Shown: positions 29,725 to 42,111 of the stretch, in pieces
Position numbering within the stretch: position 1 is the stretch's first letter
How the letters are laid out: each line of letters starts with the position of its first letter
Origin: Collinsella tanakaei
GTDB taxonomy: Bacteria; Actinomycetota; Coriobacteriia; Coriobacteriales; Coriobacteriaceae
Length of the DNA: 64,000 nucleotides
NCBI RefSeq assembly: GCF_021531055.1
Contig: NZ_JADYTL010000005.1
Location: 1-64,000 of the forward strand
Direction: 5' to 3'
Made by a program: the position numbers and the translations under genes
Notes under the pieces: generated by a model
Seen by the model: only the letters and a program-made list of their open reading frames with translations
Told to the model about the DNA's origin: nothing
Databases searched by the model: none

Positions 29725-31464
29725 GTGTCTGCTGTAACCCTGACGGATGTCACCTTCACCTACCCCGGAGCAGCAGCCCCAACCCTCCGGCATGTCGACC
29801 TCGACGTGCCGGAGGGCGATTTTCTCGCCATCATGGGTGCGAACGGCTGCGGAAAGTCCACGCTCTGCAAGACGATGAACGGACTCATCCCCCAATTCAT
29901 CGTCGGCGATCTCTCCGGCTCCATCACGGTGTGCGATACGGATGCCGCCACTGCGCAGATCGGCGAGCTCGCGCAGCGCATCGGTTATGTCTACCAGGAT
30001 TTCGAAAACCAACTTGTGCGCCCCACCGTCTTGGACGAGGCGTCCTTCGCCTGCTTGAACTACGCGTTTGACGATTACCTCGAGCGCGGCATGCGCGCAC
30101 TTGAGCTGTGCGGCCTCGCCGAACGCGCGGACTCCTACATCTGGCAGCTGTCCGGAGGCCAAAAGCACCTCCTCGCGCTCGCAGGGGCCATCGCGCTCGG
30201 ACCCGACATCATCGTGCTCGACGAGCCGGTCGCCCAGCTCGATCCCTACCATGCACGCCAGACGTACGAGGTCCTGCGCGACCTCAACGAAAACCACGGC
30301 AAGACGATCATCGTCATCGAACACCACACCGACTTCATCGCCGAGTATTGCAAGTCGGCCGCGCTCATGCACAACGGTACCATCGCCTGGACCCTTCCCG
30401 CGCACGAGGCGCTCCAGCGAATCGAGGATCTGGAGGCGAGCGATGTGCACCCGCCGCAGATCGCCCTCGCTGCCCGCGAGCTCAAGCGCGTCAATGCACT
30501 CGCTGAGCGTGCGCCGCTTCCCACAACCGTCGACGAGGGCTTCGCCGCGTTTGCGAATATCCCGTTCGTGCCGCCCCGCAGCGCGTGCGACAAGAAACAG
30601 GCGGAAACCCCAAGCATCCCGGCGGTGTCGTTCCGCGGTGTCGACGTAAGCTACCGCAGCGTCAAGGGCGAACCCCGAAGCGTCTTTCACAACCTTGACC
30701 TTGACATCCGTCAGGGCGAGAAGATCGCGCTCGTAGGCTCCAACGGCGCCGGAAAGTCCACGCTCATGAAGCTCATGTGCGGCTTGGTCAGGCCGCAGGC
30801 AGGCGAGGTGCTGCTTGACGGCACGCCGACGCGCGACCTGGGACCGGACGAGCTTTCCGAAACCATCTCGCTCGTCTATCAAAATCCCGAGCAGATGTTC
30901 ATCAAGGACTCGATTCGCGGCGACATCGAATTCGCCATGCGCGCACGCGGCGTCACCGACGCGCAACGGCGGGCAGACGAGCTGCTCGCGCGATTCCGCC
31001 TGACCGAGCTGGCGGACCGCGACGGACGCCTGATGTCCGGAGGCCAGATGCGACGCGCCTCGCTTGCTATCGGCATCGCACTCGACCCGCCCATCCTGCT
31101 GCTGGACGAGCCGACCGCCAATCTCGATATCGGCACGCGTCAGGAGATCATCGGACTCGTGGCAGACCTGCGCGGCGTGACGGATACCGTCGTCATCGCC
31201 ACCCACGACATGCAGCTCGTATGCCAGTTCGCCGACCGCATCATCGTGCTGTGCGATGGCGAGGTCATCGGCGACGGCACGTCCGATGAGATCTTCATGG
31301 ACGCCGATATCGTTGCCCGCTCGGGCATCCGCCCGCCCGAGATCTTCGCGATGGGGCAGGCGCTCGACTGCAGCGCGGCCTGCTACACCCTTGACGACTT
31401 CCTCTCCTGCTTTCCCGCATGGCGCGAACGACAGGTGAGTTCACGGGAAGGTAATGACGCATGA
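29725..31464 (+). CDS. ECF transporter ATPase, two fused ATP-binding domains
   Basis: A 579-residue tandem ABC ATPase, equivalent to EcfA and EcfA' in one chain. Domain 1 (1-240): Walker A GANGCGKSTLC, signature LSGGQKHLLALAG, Walker B IIVLDEP. Domain 2 (about 305-545): Walker A GSNGAGKSTLM, signature MSGGQMRRASLA, Walker B ILLLDEP. The linker at about 250-300 is variable. The GTG start has AGAGGAG upstream, 12 bases after the S gene. The stop overlaps the EcfT start by four bases (ATGA). Confidence 0.93.
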   Translation: MSAVTLTDVTFTYPGAAAPTLRHVDLDVPEGDFLAIMGANGCGKSTLCKTMNGLIPQFIVGDLSGSITVCDTDAATAQIGELAQRIGYVYQDFENQLVRPTVLDEASFACLNYAFDDYLERGMRALELCGLAERADSYIWQLSGGQKHLLALAGAIALGPDIIVLDEPVAQLDPYHARQTYEVLRDLNENHGKTIIVIEHHTDFIAEYCKSAALMHNGTIAWTLPAHEALQRIEDLEASDVHPPQIALAARELKRVNALAERAPLPTTVDEGFAAFANIPFVPPRSACDKKQAETPSIPAVSFRGVDVSYRSVKGEPRSVFHNLDLDIRQGEKIALVGSNGAGKSTLMKLMCGLVRPQAGEVLLDGTPTRDLGPDELSETISLVYQNPEQMFIKDSIRGDIEFAMRARGVTDAQRRADELLARFRLTELADRDGRLMSGGQMRRASLAIGIALDPPILLLDEPTANLDIGTRQEIIGLVADLRGVTDTVVIATHDMQLVCQFADRIIVLCDGEVIGDGTSDEIFMDADIVARSGIRPPEIFAMGQALDCSAACYTLDDFLSCFPAWRERQVSSREGNDA

Positions 31465-32300
31465 TCGAGAAGCTCTCGGAGAACGTGATGGACAAGGTGT
31501 CCATCGACTTTTTGCGCGACCAGGTGCTCAAAAACGCCTACGGCAACGACGACACACCCATCGCCAAGCTCGACCCGCGCGTCCTTTTGCTGTGGTACCT
31601 CTTCTTCGGGCTGGTGCCGTGGTTCGTAAGCGACGTCGTCGTCCTGTTGGGAATGTTCCTGTTCACCGCCGCCACCACACGGCTGGCGCGCGTGGCGCCG
31701 CTCGTGTTGTTCGTCTTCGCGCTCGGCGTCTTCTCGCAGACGGGCTACATGTTCATCGTGTCGCTGTTCTTCGGCGGCAACCTGTCGACGCTTATCCCGC
31801 TGCTCGTGCTGACACTCAAAGTCGCCACGATCTCACTCGCAAGCATCACGGTGTTCTCGGGGCTCGACCCCGATAAGCTCTCGAACGGCCTTCTGTGGTT
31901 CGGATGCCCCGAGCGCCTATCGTTCTCGATCGGCTTTGCCTACCGCATCCTGCCCATCCTTATGGAGGAGCTGCAAAACATCCTGCTGTCCTATCGCCTG
32001 CGTGGGCGTGCGCCGGCCCACGACACGCTCGGCGGCAAGGTGCGCTGGCTTATCTACCAGGTGAAAACCATCGTCCAGTCGTTCTATCCGCTCATGCTCA
32101 ACACCGCCAAGCGCTCCCGCACCACTGTCGAGGCGCTCGAACTCAAGGGGTACCGCTACGCCGCGACCAACATGAAGGTACTCAAAATCAAGCTCTCGTC
32201 GCTTCACGCCGGGCGCCGCGAAGCCCTATTCGCCGTCGTGAGCGTGCTGTGGATCGCGCTCTGCTTCGCCGCTCCCCGTATCCTGGAGGTTCTCTCGTGA
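31461..32300 (+). CDS. ecfT: ECF transporter transmembrane component EcfT
   Basis: A 279-residue T component that couples the ATPases to S components. Several membrane helices (about 45-155 and 250-275) and a cytoplasmic coupling region with an ALELKGYR segment resembling the ARG motif that contacts the ATPase. Overlaps the ATPase gene and the PHP gene by four bases each, which supports a single functional unit. Confidence 0.9.
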   Translation: MIEKLSENVMDKVSIDFLRDQVLKNAYGNDDTPIAKLDPRVLLLWYLFFGLVPWFVSDVVVLLGMFLFTAATTRLARVAPLVLFVFALGVFSQTGYMFIVSLFFGGNLSTLIPLLVLTLKVATISLASITVFSGLDPDKLSNGLLWFGCPERLSFSIGFAYRILPILMEELQNILLSYRLRGRAPAHDTLGGKVRWLIYQVKTIVQSFYPLMLNTAKRSRTTVEALELKGYRYAATNMKVLKIKLSSLHAGRREALFAVVSVLWIALCFAAPRILEVLS

Positions 32301-33094
32301 TCATCGATTTCCATACCCACGGCAAGCTCGCCAAGTACCTCGCCTTCTCGCCCGACTACACCGATTGGCTGTTCGCCTCGGCGAAGCGGGCCGGCCTGGA
32401 TGCCCTGTGCCTCACCGAGCATTTCAACACCCAGGGCTTTCAGCAGGTATACGCCGATATCTCGTCGCGTTACCCGCGTGTCGGGGACGCCTTCGACGTC
32501 AACGGCCTGCTGGTGTTTCCCGGCATGGAGGTCGACATCGCTGAGCGCGGCCACACGCTCGTGCTCGGCTCCATGGAGGATATCCTTGCGTTCAATCGCG
32601 CGCTCGAGCCGCATAAGATGAAAGATGCGTTCCTGCCGTTTGACGAGCTGGCCGACGAGGTTGAGCGTCGCGGGCTGCACTTCGGGGCAGGCCACCCCTT
32701 CCGCGCACCTGGCCGCATCCCCGAGCTCACCTGCGACCAGCTGCGCCGCTTTGAGTTTGTCGATCTGAACGGCAAGGACCTGAGCCACGACCGCACGCGC
32801 ACCGTCGAGCGGACCTACGCTTTCGCCGAACGCATAGGCGGCGTCCCGGTCGTCTCGGGGTCGGACACACACCAGGCGTTCCAGTACGGCTGCGTCGTCA
32901 CGCGCATGGCGCGCACCTGCACCACGTTCGACGAGCTGTTCGAGCAGGTGCACGAGCGCGCCTACCAGATCGAGTTCGCCGAGGACCTTGAGTTCCGCGT
33001 CCTCACGGCGGCCACCCTCAAACGAGCGCTCAAGGAGATCGACCGCTTGGGCGGCAGCTACGTGGAGACGATTCTCGCAGGCCCCGCAGCTTAG
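32297..33094 (+). CDS. PHP-domain metal-dependent phosphoesterase
   Basis: 265 residues with the PHP fold signatures: HTH near the N-terminus (DFHTHG), a Glu-His segment (CLTEHFN), GMEVDIAE, GAGHPFRA and SGSDTH. These supply the usual metal ligands. Likely hydrolyses a small phosphorylated compound. The GTG start overlaps ecfT by four bases, so it is translated with the transporter. Its substrate may be linked to the imported compound, but that is inference. Confidence 0.85.
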   Translation: MIIDFHTHGKLAKYLAFSPDYTDWLFASAKRAGLDALCLTEHFNTQGFQQVYADISSRYPRVGDAFDVNGLLVFPGMEVDIAERGHTLVLGSMEDILAFNRALEPHKMKDAFLPFDELADEVERRGLHFGAGHPFRAPGRIPELTCDQLRRFEFVDLNGKDLSHDRTRTVERTYAFAERIGGVPVVSGSDTHQAFQYGCVVTRMARTCTTFDELFEQVHERAYQIEFAEDLEFRVLTAATLKRALKEIDRLGGSYVETILAGPAA

Positions 33095-33161
33095 GAACGC
33101 TGCCGCCATCGCCATCTAGGCGGACAGGCCGTCGGTCCGCTCTTCTTGCGAAAGGACTCGT

Positions 33162-33995
33162 ATGTCACCGATTTCGCTGTTCAAGCAAGGAATTGCATAT
33201 ACGCAGGCGGAGCATGCCATCATCGACTTCATCTCGTCCAACCCGACCGAGTTTCTGGTCATGTCCATCCAGCAGCTTGCCGCACGCCTGGGCGTATCTG
33301 AAGCCACGGTCTCCCGCTTTGCGCGACACGCCGGCTTTCGCGATTTTAAGGAGCTCAAGAGCGCCGTCGCGTCGAGCACGCTGGGGCCGGCGGAGAAGAT
33401 CGCAGCAAGCATCGAGGGCGGCACATCATCATCCGCCGCGGCTTTCCTGAAGGGACAGCAGGGGTATCTCGACATCACGGCACAGCGCCTCGACGCCGGC
33501 GCATTCAGGCGTGCCGCACGCGCGCTGGCAGATGCGGAACTCGTGCTCATCCACGGCAAGGGCGCCGCCGTCGCCTGCGCCGAGTTGCTGCGCTTTCGCC
33601 TGTCGCGCTTCGGAAAGCACGTCGAGATGTTGCCGGCAGGAGGATCTGAGCTGTTCGAGGGACTCGTGCATACGCACCGGGAGAGCACCTTGGTGACCTT
33701 TGGGTTCTCGCGGCTCCCCGCCGAGAGCCGCATCGCCATCGAACATGCGCGTACCGTCGGCGCGACCTCGGTGCTCTTCACCAGCAGGGCGCTGCGCGAG
33801 GCCGATGCCCACGCCGACATCGAGCTCGTCGCATACCGAGGCGAGCCGCGCGAATATCATTCGATGACCAGCGCCATCGCACTGGTCGACGCGCTTGTGG
33901 TCGCCGTTGCAGCCCATCTTGACGGCGCGGCGACCGACGAACTCGAACGATTGCGCGCGCTCAAACGACGCTACGAGAGCACATTGCCGCGATGA
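33162..33995 (+). CDS. RpiR-family transcriptional regulator (HTH plus SIS domain)
   Basis: 277 residues. Residues 1-80 form the RpiR helix-turn-helix (LAARLGVSEATVSRFARHAGF). Residues about 110-250 are a SIS domain that binds sugar phosphates in this family. The ATG follows GAAAGGA. Lies 67 bases after the PHP gene, in the same direction. The regulator suggests that the transported or processed compound is a sugar or sugar phosphate. Confidence 0.9.
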   Translation: MSPISLFKQGIAYTQAEHAIIDFISSNPTEFLVMSIQQLAARLGVSEATVSRFARHAGFRDFKELKSAVASSTLGPAEKIAASIEGGTSSSAAAFLKGQQGYLDITAQRLDAGAFRRAARALADAELVLIHGKGAAVACAELLRFRLSRFGKHVEMLPAGGSELFEGLVHTHRESTLVTFGFSRLPAESRIAIEHARTVGATSVLFTSRALREADAHADIELVAYRGEPREYHSMTSAIALVDALVVAVAAHLDGAATDELERLRALKRRYESTLPR

Positions 33996-34065
33996 CATCC
34001 CACCCGAGCGCTCGATGGGTCGGGTTGTCGAGCAAGGGCGATGGCGCACCGCCGCGCCGTCGAGC

Positions 34066-34099
34066 CGGGGTGGCGCTTTTTCTGCCGCACCACCCCGGC
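34066..34099. terminator. hairpin between convergent rpiR-like and sortase genes
   Basis: Nine-bp stem CCGGGGTGG/CCACCCCGG (34066-34074/34091-34099) with a 16-base loop containing a T-run. It lies in the 117-base convergent gap and could end one or both transcripts. Confidence 0.4.
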
Positions 34100-34112
34100 A
34101 AACGCAAGAATC

Positions 34113-35660
34113 TTACTGCCGCGCGACCTCGGCATCCGCGGACAGCACCATGACGGCGCGCGTGGTGCGCGGGATGATCTCGCCGGCGCAGGTGACCAGA
34201 CTCATGACCTTATCGGTGGTGGCGATGCGCTCCTGCGCGTCGGGAGCCTGCGCCTTGGCGTAAGCATAGATGTCCTCGAGATAGGCTTGGAGCGACTCGC
34301 CCTCGCCGGTGAAATTGGGTTTGCGGGCGTCGACGTAGGTGTCCTCGACCTGCGCGGTGAACATCGGCGTCAGGGTATAGGTGGCGTCGCGGGTGATGTA
34401 GTAGACCGTCTCGATCTTGTCGAAGTCGGCCTGGTTCGTGGTGTTGTCGATGACCTTGAGCATGGAGCCGTCGTACATATGGTGCCCGTACAGCGTGGTC
34501 TGCTGGTCGATCATGCCGGGCGCCGTGTCGTCCATATCCATGAAAATGGCACCCGATCCGTTGCCCGACAGGTCGAACAGCGTGGTGAGATACGTCGTGT
34601 TGTCATCCGTCTGGACGACCGGGTAGTTGACCACGGTCCCGGGGATATAGATCCACCCGACGACATCCGGATTGATCTCGGCGAGCGCGTCGAAATCGAC
34701 GTCGGGTACGCCATCGCCCTCGTCGGACGAGACGGCATATCGCTGGAGCTCGGCGTAGGACTCCTGCGCCTGACGGTAGCCGATCTGCGCGGAGATGAAG
34801 ATGCCCGCAGCGACGACGAGCAGGATGACGCCGAGGACGATAAGCACGAGTGAGAGCTTGGAGCCGCGTCCCGATCCACTCCCGGCGGCCTTATCCCGAT
34901 GCCCGCGTCCGCCCCGGGGAGGCTCTCCGCCACCGGAGATCGGACGCGGGGCCTGCTGGGCGCGTATGGGCTCGACGGGAATCGGGGACATGCGCGCCTC
35001 GGGGGCGAGCGCCGGCATGGACGCGGTGACGGATGCGCCGTCCTCGTCCGCCTCGTCGCGACCGGCGCGCGGCGGAACCTGCCCTGCGTGCGCATGCGGA
35101 GCATCGGCCGTCGAAGGACGGCCGGCGGTATGGACGGCCGGGACGACGGGCGCCGGCCGGGAGGCGCGCGGGACATCGGCCGTGGGGGCATCGGGCTGTG
35201 GAGTCCGAACGTGTGAACGGGCGGCAGGAGCAGCTGCAGGGGTCGACGCGCGTTTGGAGGACGATGCGATGGCGATCCACTGGTCGGTCGTCGTGGGCGA
35301 CGCCGCACTCTGAGCAGGCACCTGTCGAGACGGCGAGGGCGGCTGCTGGGCACGGGAGGCGAAGCGCTTGCCGGCGGGACGGGGAGCCTCACCGGGCTGG
35401 GACGTTTCGGCGGGGCGGGAAAAACGGGCCCCTTGGGGGCGCCCATTCGACGGGGCGGCATCCGTACGGGCGGGCGCGGCGAACCGACGGCCGGCAGGAC
35501 GGGCAGCCTCCCCGTCATCCCCATGACCGGAGGGAACAGCGGAAGCGGCGAAATGCGTGCCGGCGCGGACCTTCCGAGTGGGAAGCGCCGAAGCGGCACG
35601 CGCCGTCTCGGAAGCGCCCGTATCGCCCGAGGACGCACGGCCTATCTTGTCATCCAACAT
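34113..35660 (-). CDS. class B sortase with long cytoplasmic N-terminal region
   Basis: 515 residues. Residues 1-265 are low-complexity (Ala, Pro, Arg, Ser) with two copies of a short unit PAG(R/K)RFA, likely cytoplasmic and disordered. One membrane helix follows (about 270-292, [20 protein letters not shown]), then the sortase domain: [10 protein letters not shown], the His segment YGHHMYDGS, the catalytic Cys491 in SLVTCAG and Arg in IPRTTR. Class B sortases anchor proteins or build pili. No obvious NPQTN/LPXTG substrate lies next to it. Typical class B sortases have about 240 residues, so the head domain is extra. Follows purE by 80 bases. Confidence 0.9.
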   Translation of the reverse strand: MLDDKIGRASSGDTGASETARAASALPTRKVRAGTHFAASAVPSGHGDDGEAARPAGRRFAAPARTDAAPSNGRPQGARFSRPAETSQPGEAPRPAGKRFASRAQQPPSPSRQVPAQSAASPTTTDQWIAIASSSKRASTPAAAPAARSHVRTPQPDAPTADVPRASRPAPVVPAVHTAGRPSTADAPHAHAGQVPPRAGRDEADEDGASVTASMPALAPEARMSPIPVEPIRAQQAPRPISGGGEPPRGGRGHRDKAAGSGSGRGSKLSLVLIVLGVILLVVAAGIFISAQIGYRQAQESYAELQRYAVSSDEGDGVPDVDFDALAEINPDVVGWIYIPGTVVNYPVVQTDDNTTYLTTLFDLSGNGSGAIFMDMDDTAPGMIDQQTTLYGHHMYDGSMLKVIDNTTNQADFDKIETVYYITRDATYTLTPMFTAQVEDTYVDARKPNFTGEGESLQAYLEDIYAYAKAQAPDAQERIATTDKVMSLVTCAGEIIPRTTRAVMVLSADAEVARQ

Positions 35661-35740
35661 ATCCCGATCCTCCGTCAGATTCGCAGTCGTGTACCAAGTG
35701 CCTTTTTCCGTATCGAACCGACGACGCGCCGACGCCTTTG

Positions 35741-36214
35741 TTACGCCTCCGCCATCTCGCGCTTGAGATCCTCGACCACCGCGCGGTACTCGGGCAGGGT
35801 GGCGCCCAAGATCTGCGTGGCGTAGATCGCCGCGTTCTTGGCACCGTTGATGGCCACGCAGGCCACCGGCACGCCGGAGGGCATCTGCACCATGGACAGC
35901 AGGGAATCAAGACCGCCCAAATCGCTCGTCTTCATGGGGACGCCGATGACCGGCAGCGGCGTGAACGCAGCGACGACGCCGCCCAGGTGCGCAGCCTTGC
36001 CGGCAGCGGCGATGATCACCTTGATGCCGCGCTCGGCGGCGGAACCCGCCCACTCGTGCACCTTGTCGGGCGTGCGATGCGCGCTGGCGATGACCAGCTC
36101 ATAGGGAACGCCCAGGCGCTCAAGCTCGGCCGTGCAGCCCTCCATGGTGGGAAGGTCGGACTTGGAACCCATGATGATGCCCACGAGCGGGGTCTTGTCG
36201 GCGGTGTCTGCCAT
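35741..36214 (-). CDS. purE: N5-carboxyaminoimidazole ribonucleotide mutase
   Basis: Class I PurE, 157 residues, moving a carboxyl group in purine synthesis. Motifs are [17 protein letters not shown] and [10 protein letters not shown]. Class I enzymes normally need PurK, which is not in the window. Same strand and probably the same transcript as the small membrane protein upstream and the sortase downstream. Confidence 0.96.
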   Translation of the reverse strand: MADTADKTPLVGIIMGSKSDLPTMEGCTAELERLGVPYELVIASAHRTPDKVHEWAGSAAERGIKVIIAAAGKAAHLGGVVAAFTPLPVIGVPMKTSDLGGLDSLLSMVQMPSGVPVACVAINGAKNAAIYATQILGATLPEYRAVVEDLKREMAEA

Positions 36215-36327
36215 GATGTACCTCCATGTTGAGAGCGGCGGCGGACGACGGCGCCCGTCCCTTGACTACGAACCATCCCAGTATAGCCGCGCCCGCGTGG
36301 CGCGGCCCTGTATGCGCGGGATATCGG

Positions 36328-36525
36328 CTATTTCTTCTTATGCGGGCGCTTGCCGCGCACCGCGCTCGACCGCTTGGCGGAGCCGTCCTGCCCCCGACGC
36401 GATCGAACTGCATAGAATCCCGCGCCGAAAAACGCCGCGAGCGCCACGACAAGCAGGTAGATAAGCGGATTGGACGAGCCGGTTTGCTGCTGGACCGCCA
36501 GAATCGCACATAGCGCCTGATGCAT
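36328..36525 (-). CDS. small single-span membrane protein
   Basis: 65 residues: a short head (MHQALCAILAVQQQTGSSN), one membrane helix (about 20-41) and a basic tail of 24 residues ending in lysines. AAAGGGG lies five bases before the ATG at 36525. No family recognised. The order QQTG, hydrophobic helix, Arg-rich tail vaguely resembles a cell-wall sorting signal, and a sortase gene lies two genes downstream, but the tail is longer than usual. Confidence 0.55.
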   Translation of the reverse strand: MHQALCAILAVQQQTGSSNPLIYLLVVALAAFFGAGFYAVRSRRGQDGSAKRSSAVRGKRPHKKK

Positions 36526-36692
36526 GGAAACCCCTTTCATCTGCATACACGAAGAGTGTACCCGGACACGACCCGGAACACGCCCCTCGGCGGCGCGAAA
36601 CGATACCCGGCGTTTTTTCACGTCGATGCGGCCTCATTTCCGGGCCGAGCGACCATGAAACACCGGCACGAAGCGGGCTGGAAATCGTTGTC

Positions 36693-36823
36693 CCCGTTTA
36701 CGGTTCGGTTTTGCAGGGGTACCCCGAGTAGCGAGGCCCTTCGCGCCGGAAAACCCGCAGGTCAGGACAGCGCCGTTTTTCGGACTACTCGAGGGGCGCC
36801 GTCAAAACCGAACCGTAAACGGG
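36693..36823 (+). repeat. palindromic repeat element, copy 2 of 5
   Basis: 131 bp with perfect 20-bp terminal inverted repeats (36693-36712/36804-36823). The interior holds GAGTAG (36726-36731) and CTACTC (36785-36790) as an inner pair and the GCAGGTCAGG core shared with copy 5. It lies downstream of the carB terminator in the 414-base gap 36526-36939. Confidence 0.93.
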
Positions 36824-36876
36824 TTTTCTTTTCCCGCAGTCGCTTTTCGACAGGAACACGCCGCCGGCACGACGGC

Positions 36877-36917
36877 AAAAAGCGGCGCGCTGCGGAAATA
36901 CTTCCGCAGCGCGCCGC
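36877..36917 (-). terminator. rho-independent terminator of carB
   Basis: Perfect 16-bp GC-rich stem (36882-36897/36902-36917), four-base loop, then TTTTT on the minus strand. Confidence 0.93.
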
Positions 36918-36939
36918 ATATCGTCGGTTGTCACCCGAG

Positions 36940-40230
<3,291 letters not shown>

Positions 40231-40262
40231 CTGTTTGCTCCTTCACGTTGGAATAGATGAGG

Positions 40263-40355
40263 GGTGGACGGCAGGGGGCGTGTTCGCCTCAACCCATTTC
40301 CCTATGGGATGGGCAAAAGGGGATGAAGCGAACACGTCCCCATTTGACCGTCCGC
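40263..40355 (-). other. large hairpin in the carA-carB gap
   Basis: The 125-base gap folds into a nested hairpin: GGTGGACGG (40263-40271)/CCGTCCGCC (40348-40356, with one G-T pair), and a 14-bp inner stem GGGGGCGTGTTCGC (40274-40287)/GCGAACACGTCCCC (40328-40341, one G-T pair). No T-run follows. It may protect or separate the two coding regions, or attenuate carB. Confidence 0.6.
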
Positions 40356-41786
40356 CTATTCGCTGGCGAAGACCCAGCCGGCCAGGCGGTCGCGCGCGAT
40401 ATCGATGTTCAGGTAATCGGGCTCACCCGCCATGAGGCGTGCGAAGGCCGTGAACAGGTAGTGCGCATCGGTGGGGCCGGGCGCGGCCTCGGGGTGGTAT
40501 TGCACGGAGAACGCGGGATGATCGAGCAGCTGGATGCCCTCCGCGGTGCCGTCGTTGAGGTTCACGTGCGTGAGTCGGATGCGGCCGAAGCGCTCGTTTT
40601 GCACCACGGGCGCGATGCCGCGCTCCACCCAGAAGCGCAGGTCGCCGTCGGCGGGATGCTCGGCGATACTGCCGGAAAGCTCGGGGATGAGCGCGCCGAG
40701 CGTCGGGAAGACCAAGCCGAACCCGTGGTTTTGCGCGGTGATCTCCACGCGACGGGACAGCAGGTTCATGACGGGCTGGTTGCCGCCGCGATGGCCGAAC
40801 TTGAGCTTTTCCATCTCGGCGCCGCAGGCGAGGCTGATCATCTGATGTCCCAGGCAGATGCCGAACAGCGGAACCTGTCCGATGAGCTTTTGCACCTGGG
40901 TGTAGGTCTTGTCGACCGCGTCGGGATCGCCCGGGCCGTTTGAGAGGAACACGCCGTCGGGATGCTGTGCGAGCACGTCCTCGGCGGGGGTGTCCCACGG
41001 TACGACGGTCAGCTCGCAGCCGGCGCGCACGAGCCCCTCGAGGATACCGCGCTTGATGCCGCAGTCGTAGACCGTCACGCGGAAGCGCGCGTCGGCAGCC
41101 GCCGCCGACGAGGCGAAGGCATGGCGCTCCGGCAGGTCCGCCGCCCCGTATCGATGAACATCCGCGCAGCTCACGGTCTGCACGAGGTTCTGGCCCACCA
41201 GGCTCGGCGCCTCATCGAGCATGCGCGAGAGCTCGGCCAGGTTGAACACCTCGGTCGAGATGATGCCCTTCTGCGCACCGTGGTCGCGCAGGTGCCGCAC
41301 GAGCGCGCGGGTGTCGACGCCCTCGATGGCGACGATCCCCTCGCGTGCGAGGTAATCCGGCATGCTGATGACGCTGCGCCAGTTCGACGGGGTCGAGCAC
41401 ATATCGTGGACCACCATACCGCGCAGAGCGGGCGTGTCGGCGCCGCGGTCGCCATCCCCCGGATAGGCGCTCTGGACGTCGGCGGGGTCGATGCCGTAGT
41501 TGCCGATCTGCGGGTAGGTCATGGTCACGATCTGGCCCGCGTAGCTCGGATCGGTGAGCACCTCGAAGTAGCCCTCGAGCGAGGTGTTGAAGCACACCTC
41601 CCCCGTGGCGGTTCCGGAAGCGCCGCAGGAACGGCCGTACATGACCGTGCCGTCCTCCAGCATGAGGATGGCGGACCCGCGGTAACCCTTGCTTGTCGTT
41701 CGGATGATGCGCTGCGCCAACTCGCTCGGTGCAGCCTTGCGCGCGTCGATGCCCTCGAGCGCGCCGCGTGCCATATCAGGCTCCAT
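40356..41786 (-). CDS. carA: carbamoyl-phosphate synthase small subunit
   Basis: 476 residues, about 90 more than E. coli CarA. The N-terminal 36 residues precede the normal start SAILMLEDGTVM. The class I glutamine amidotransferase domain has Cys311 in LFGICLGHQM and the His-Glu pair in YHPEAAPGP. The ATG at 41786 has AAGGAG five bases upstream, so the extension is likely real. A TACAAT -10-like box lies at 41843-41848. Upstream of carB, the usual order. Confidence 0.95.
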   Translation of the reverse strand: MEPDMARGALEGIDARKAAPSELAQRIIRTTSKGYRGSAILMLEDGTVMYGRSCGASGTATGEVCFNTSLEGYFEVLTDPSYAGQIVTMTYPQIGNYGIDPADVQSAYPGDGDRGADTPALRGMVVHDMCSTPSNWRSVISMPDYLAREGIVAIEGVDTRALVRHLRDHGAQKGIISTEVFNLAELSRMLDEAPSLVGQNLVQTVSCADVHRYGAADLPERHAFASSAAAADARFRVTVYDCGIKRGILEGLVRAGCELTVVPWDTPAEDVLAQHPDGVFLSNGPGDPDAVDKTYTQVQKLIGQVPLFGICLGHQMISLACGAEMEKLKFGHRGGNQPVMNLLSRRVEITAQNHGFGLVFPTLGALIPELSGSIAEHPADGDLRFWVERGIAPVVQNERFGRIRLTHVNLNDGTAEGIQLLDHPAFSVQYHPEAAPGPTDAHYLFTAFARLMAGEPDYLNIDIARDRLAGWVFASE

Positions 41787-42111
41787 GCTCTCTCCTTTTC
41801 GGTCTCTCGGTACCGGCTTAAAGGTCGGAATAGTTTGGACGTATTGTAGGCGCTTTTCCGTACTAAAGAGACACGGAATCGCAATTATTCATATGGCGGA
41901 AAACATCGGGGCGTTTTATTCAGCAATTACCACCATTTCGTGAAGACGTCGCCCGACGGCACCCCACATGCGGCTCGCCGCTCTGCACTCCGACCGTGCC
42001 TCCCACCCCAAATGTGAACATGGTGATTCCCGCCGCCACCGCGCCGCCCAAGCGCTATGGTGGTTTTTCGTACGCTGGTCCATAAGTCCGCGGAAGAAAG
42101 AAGGAACACCT

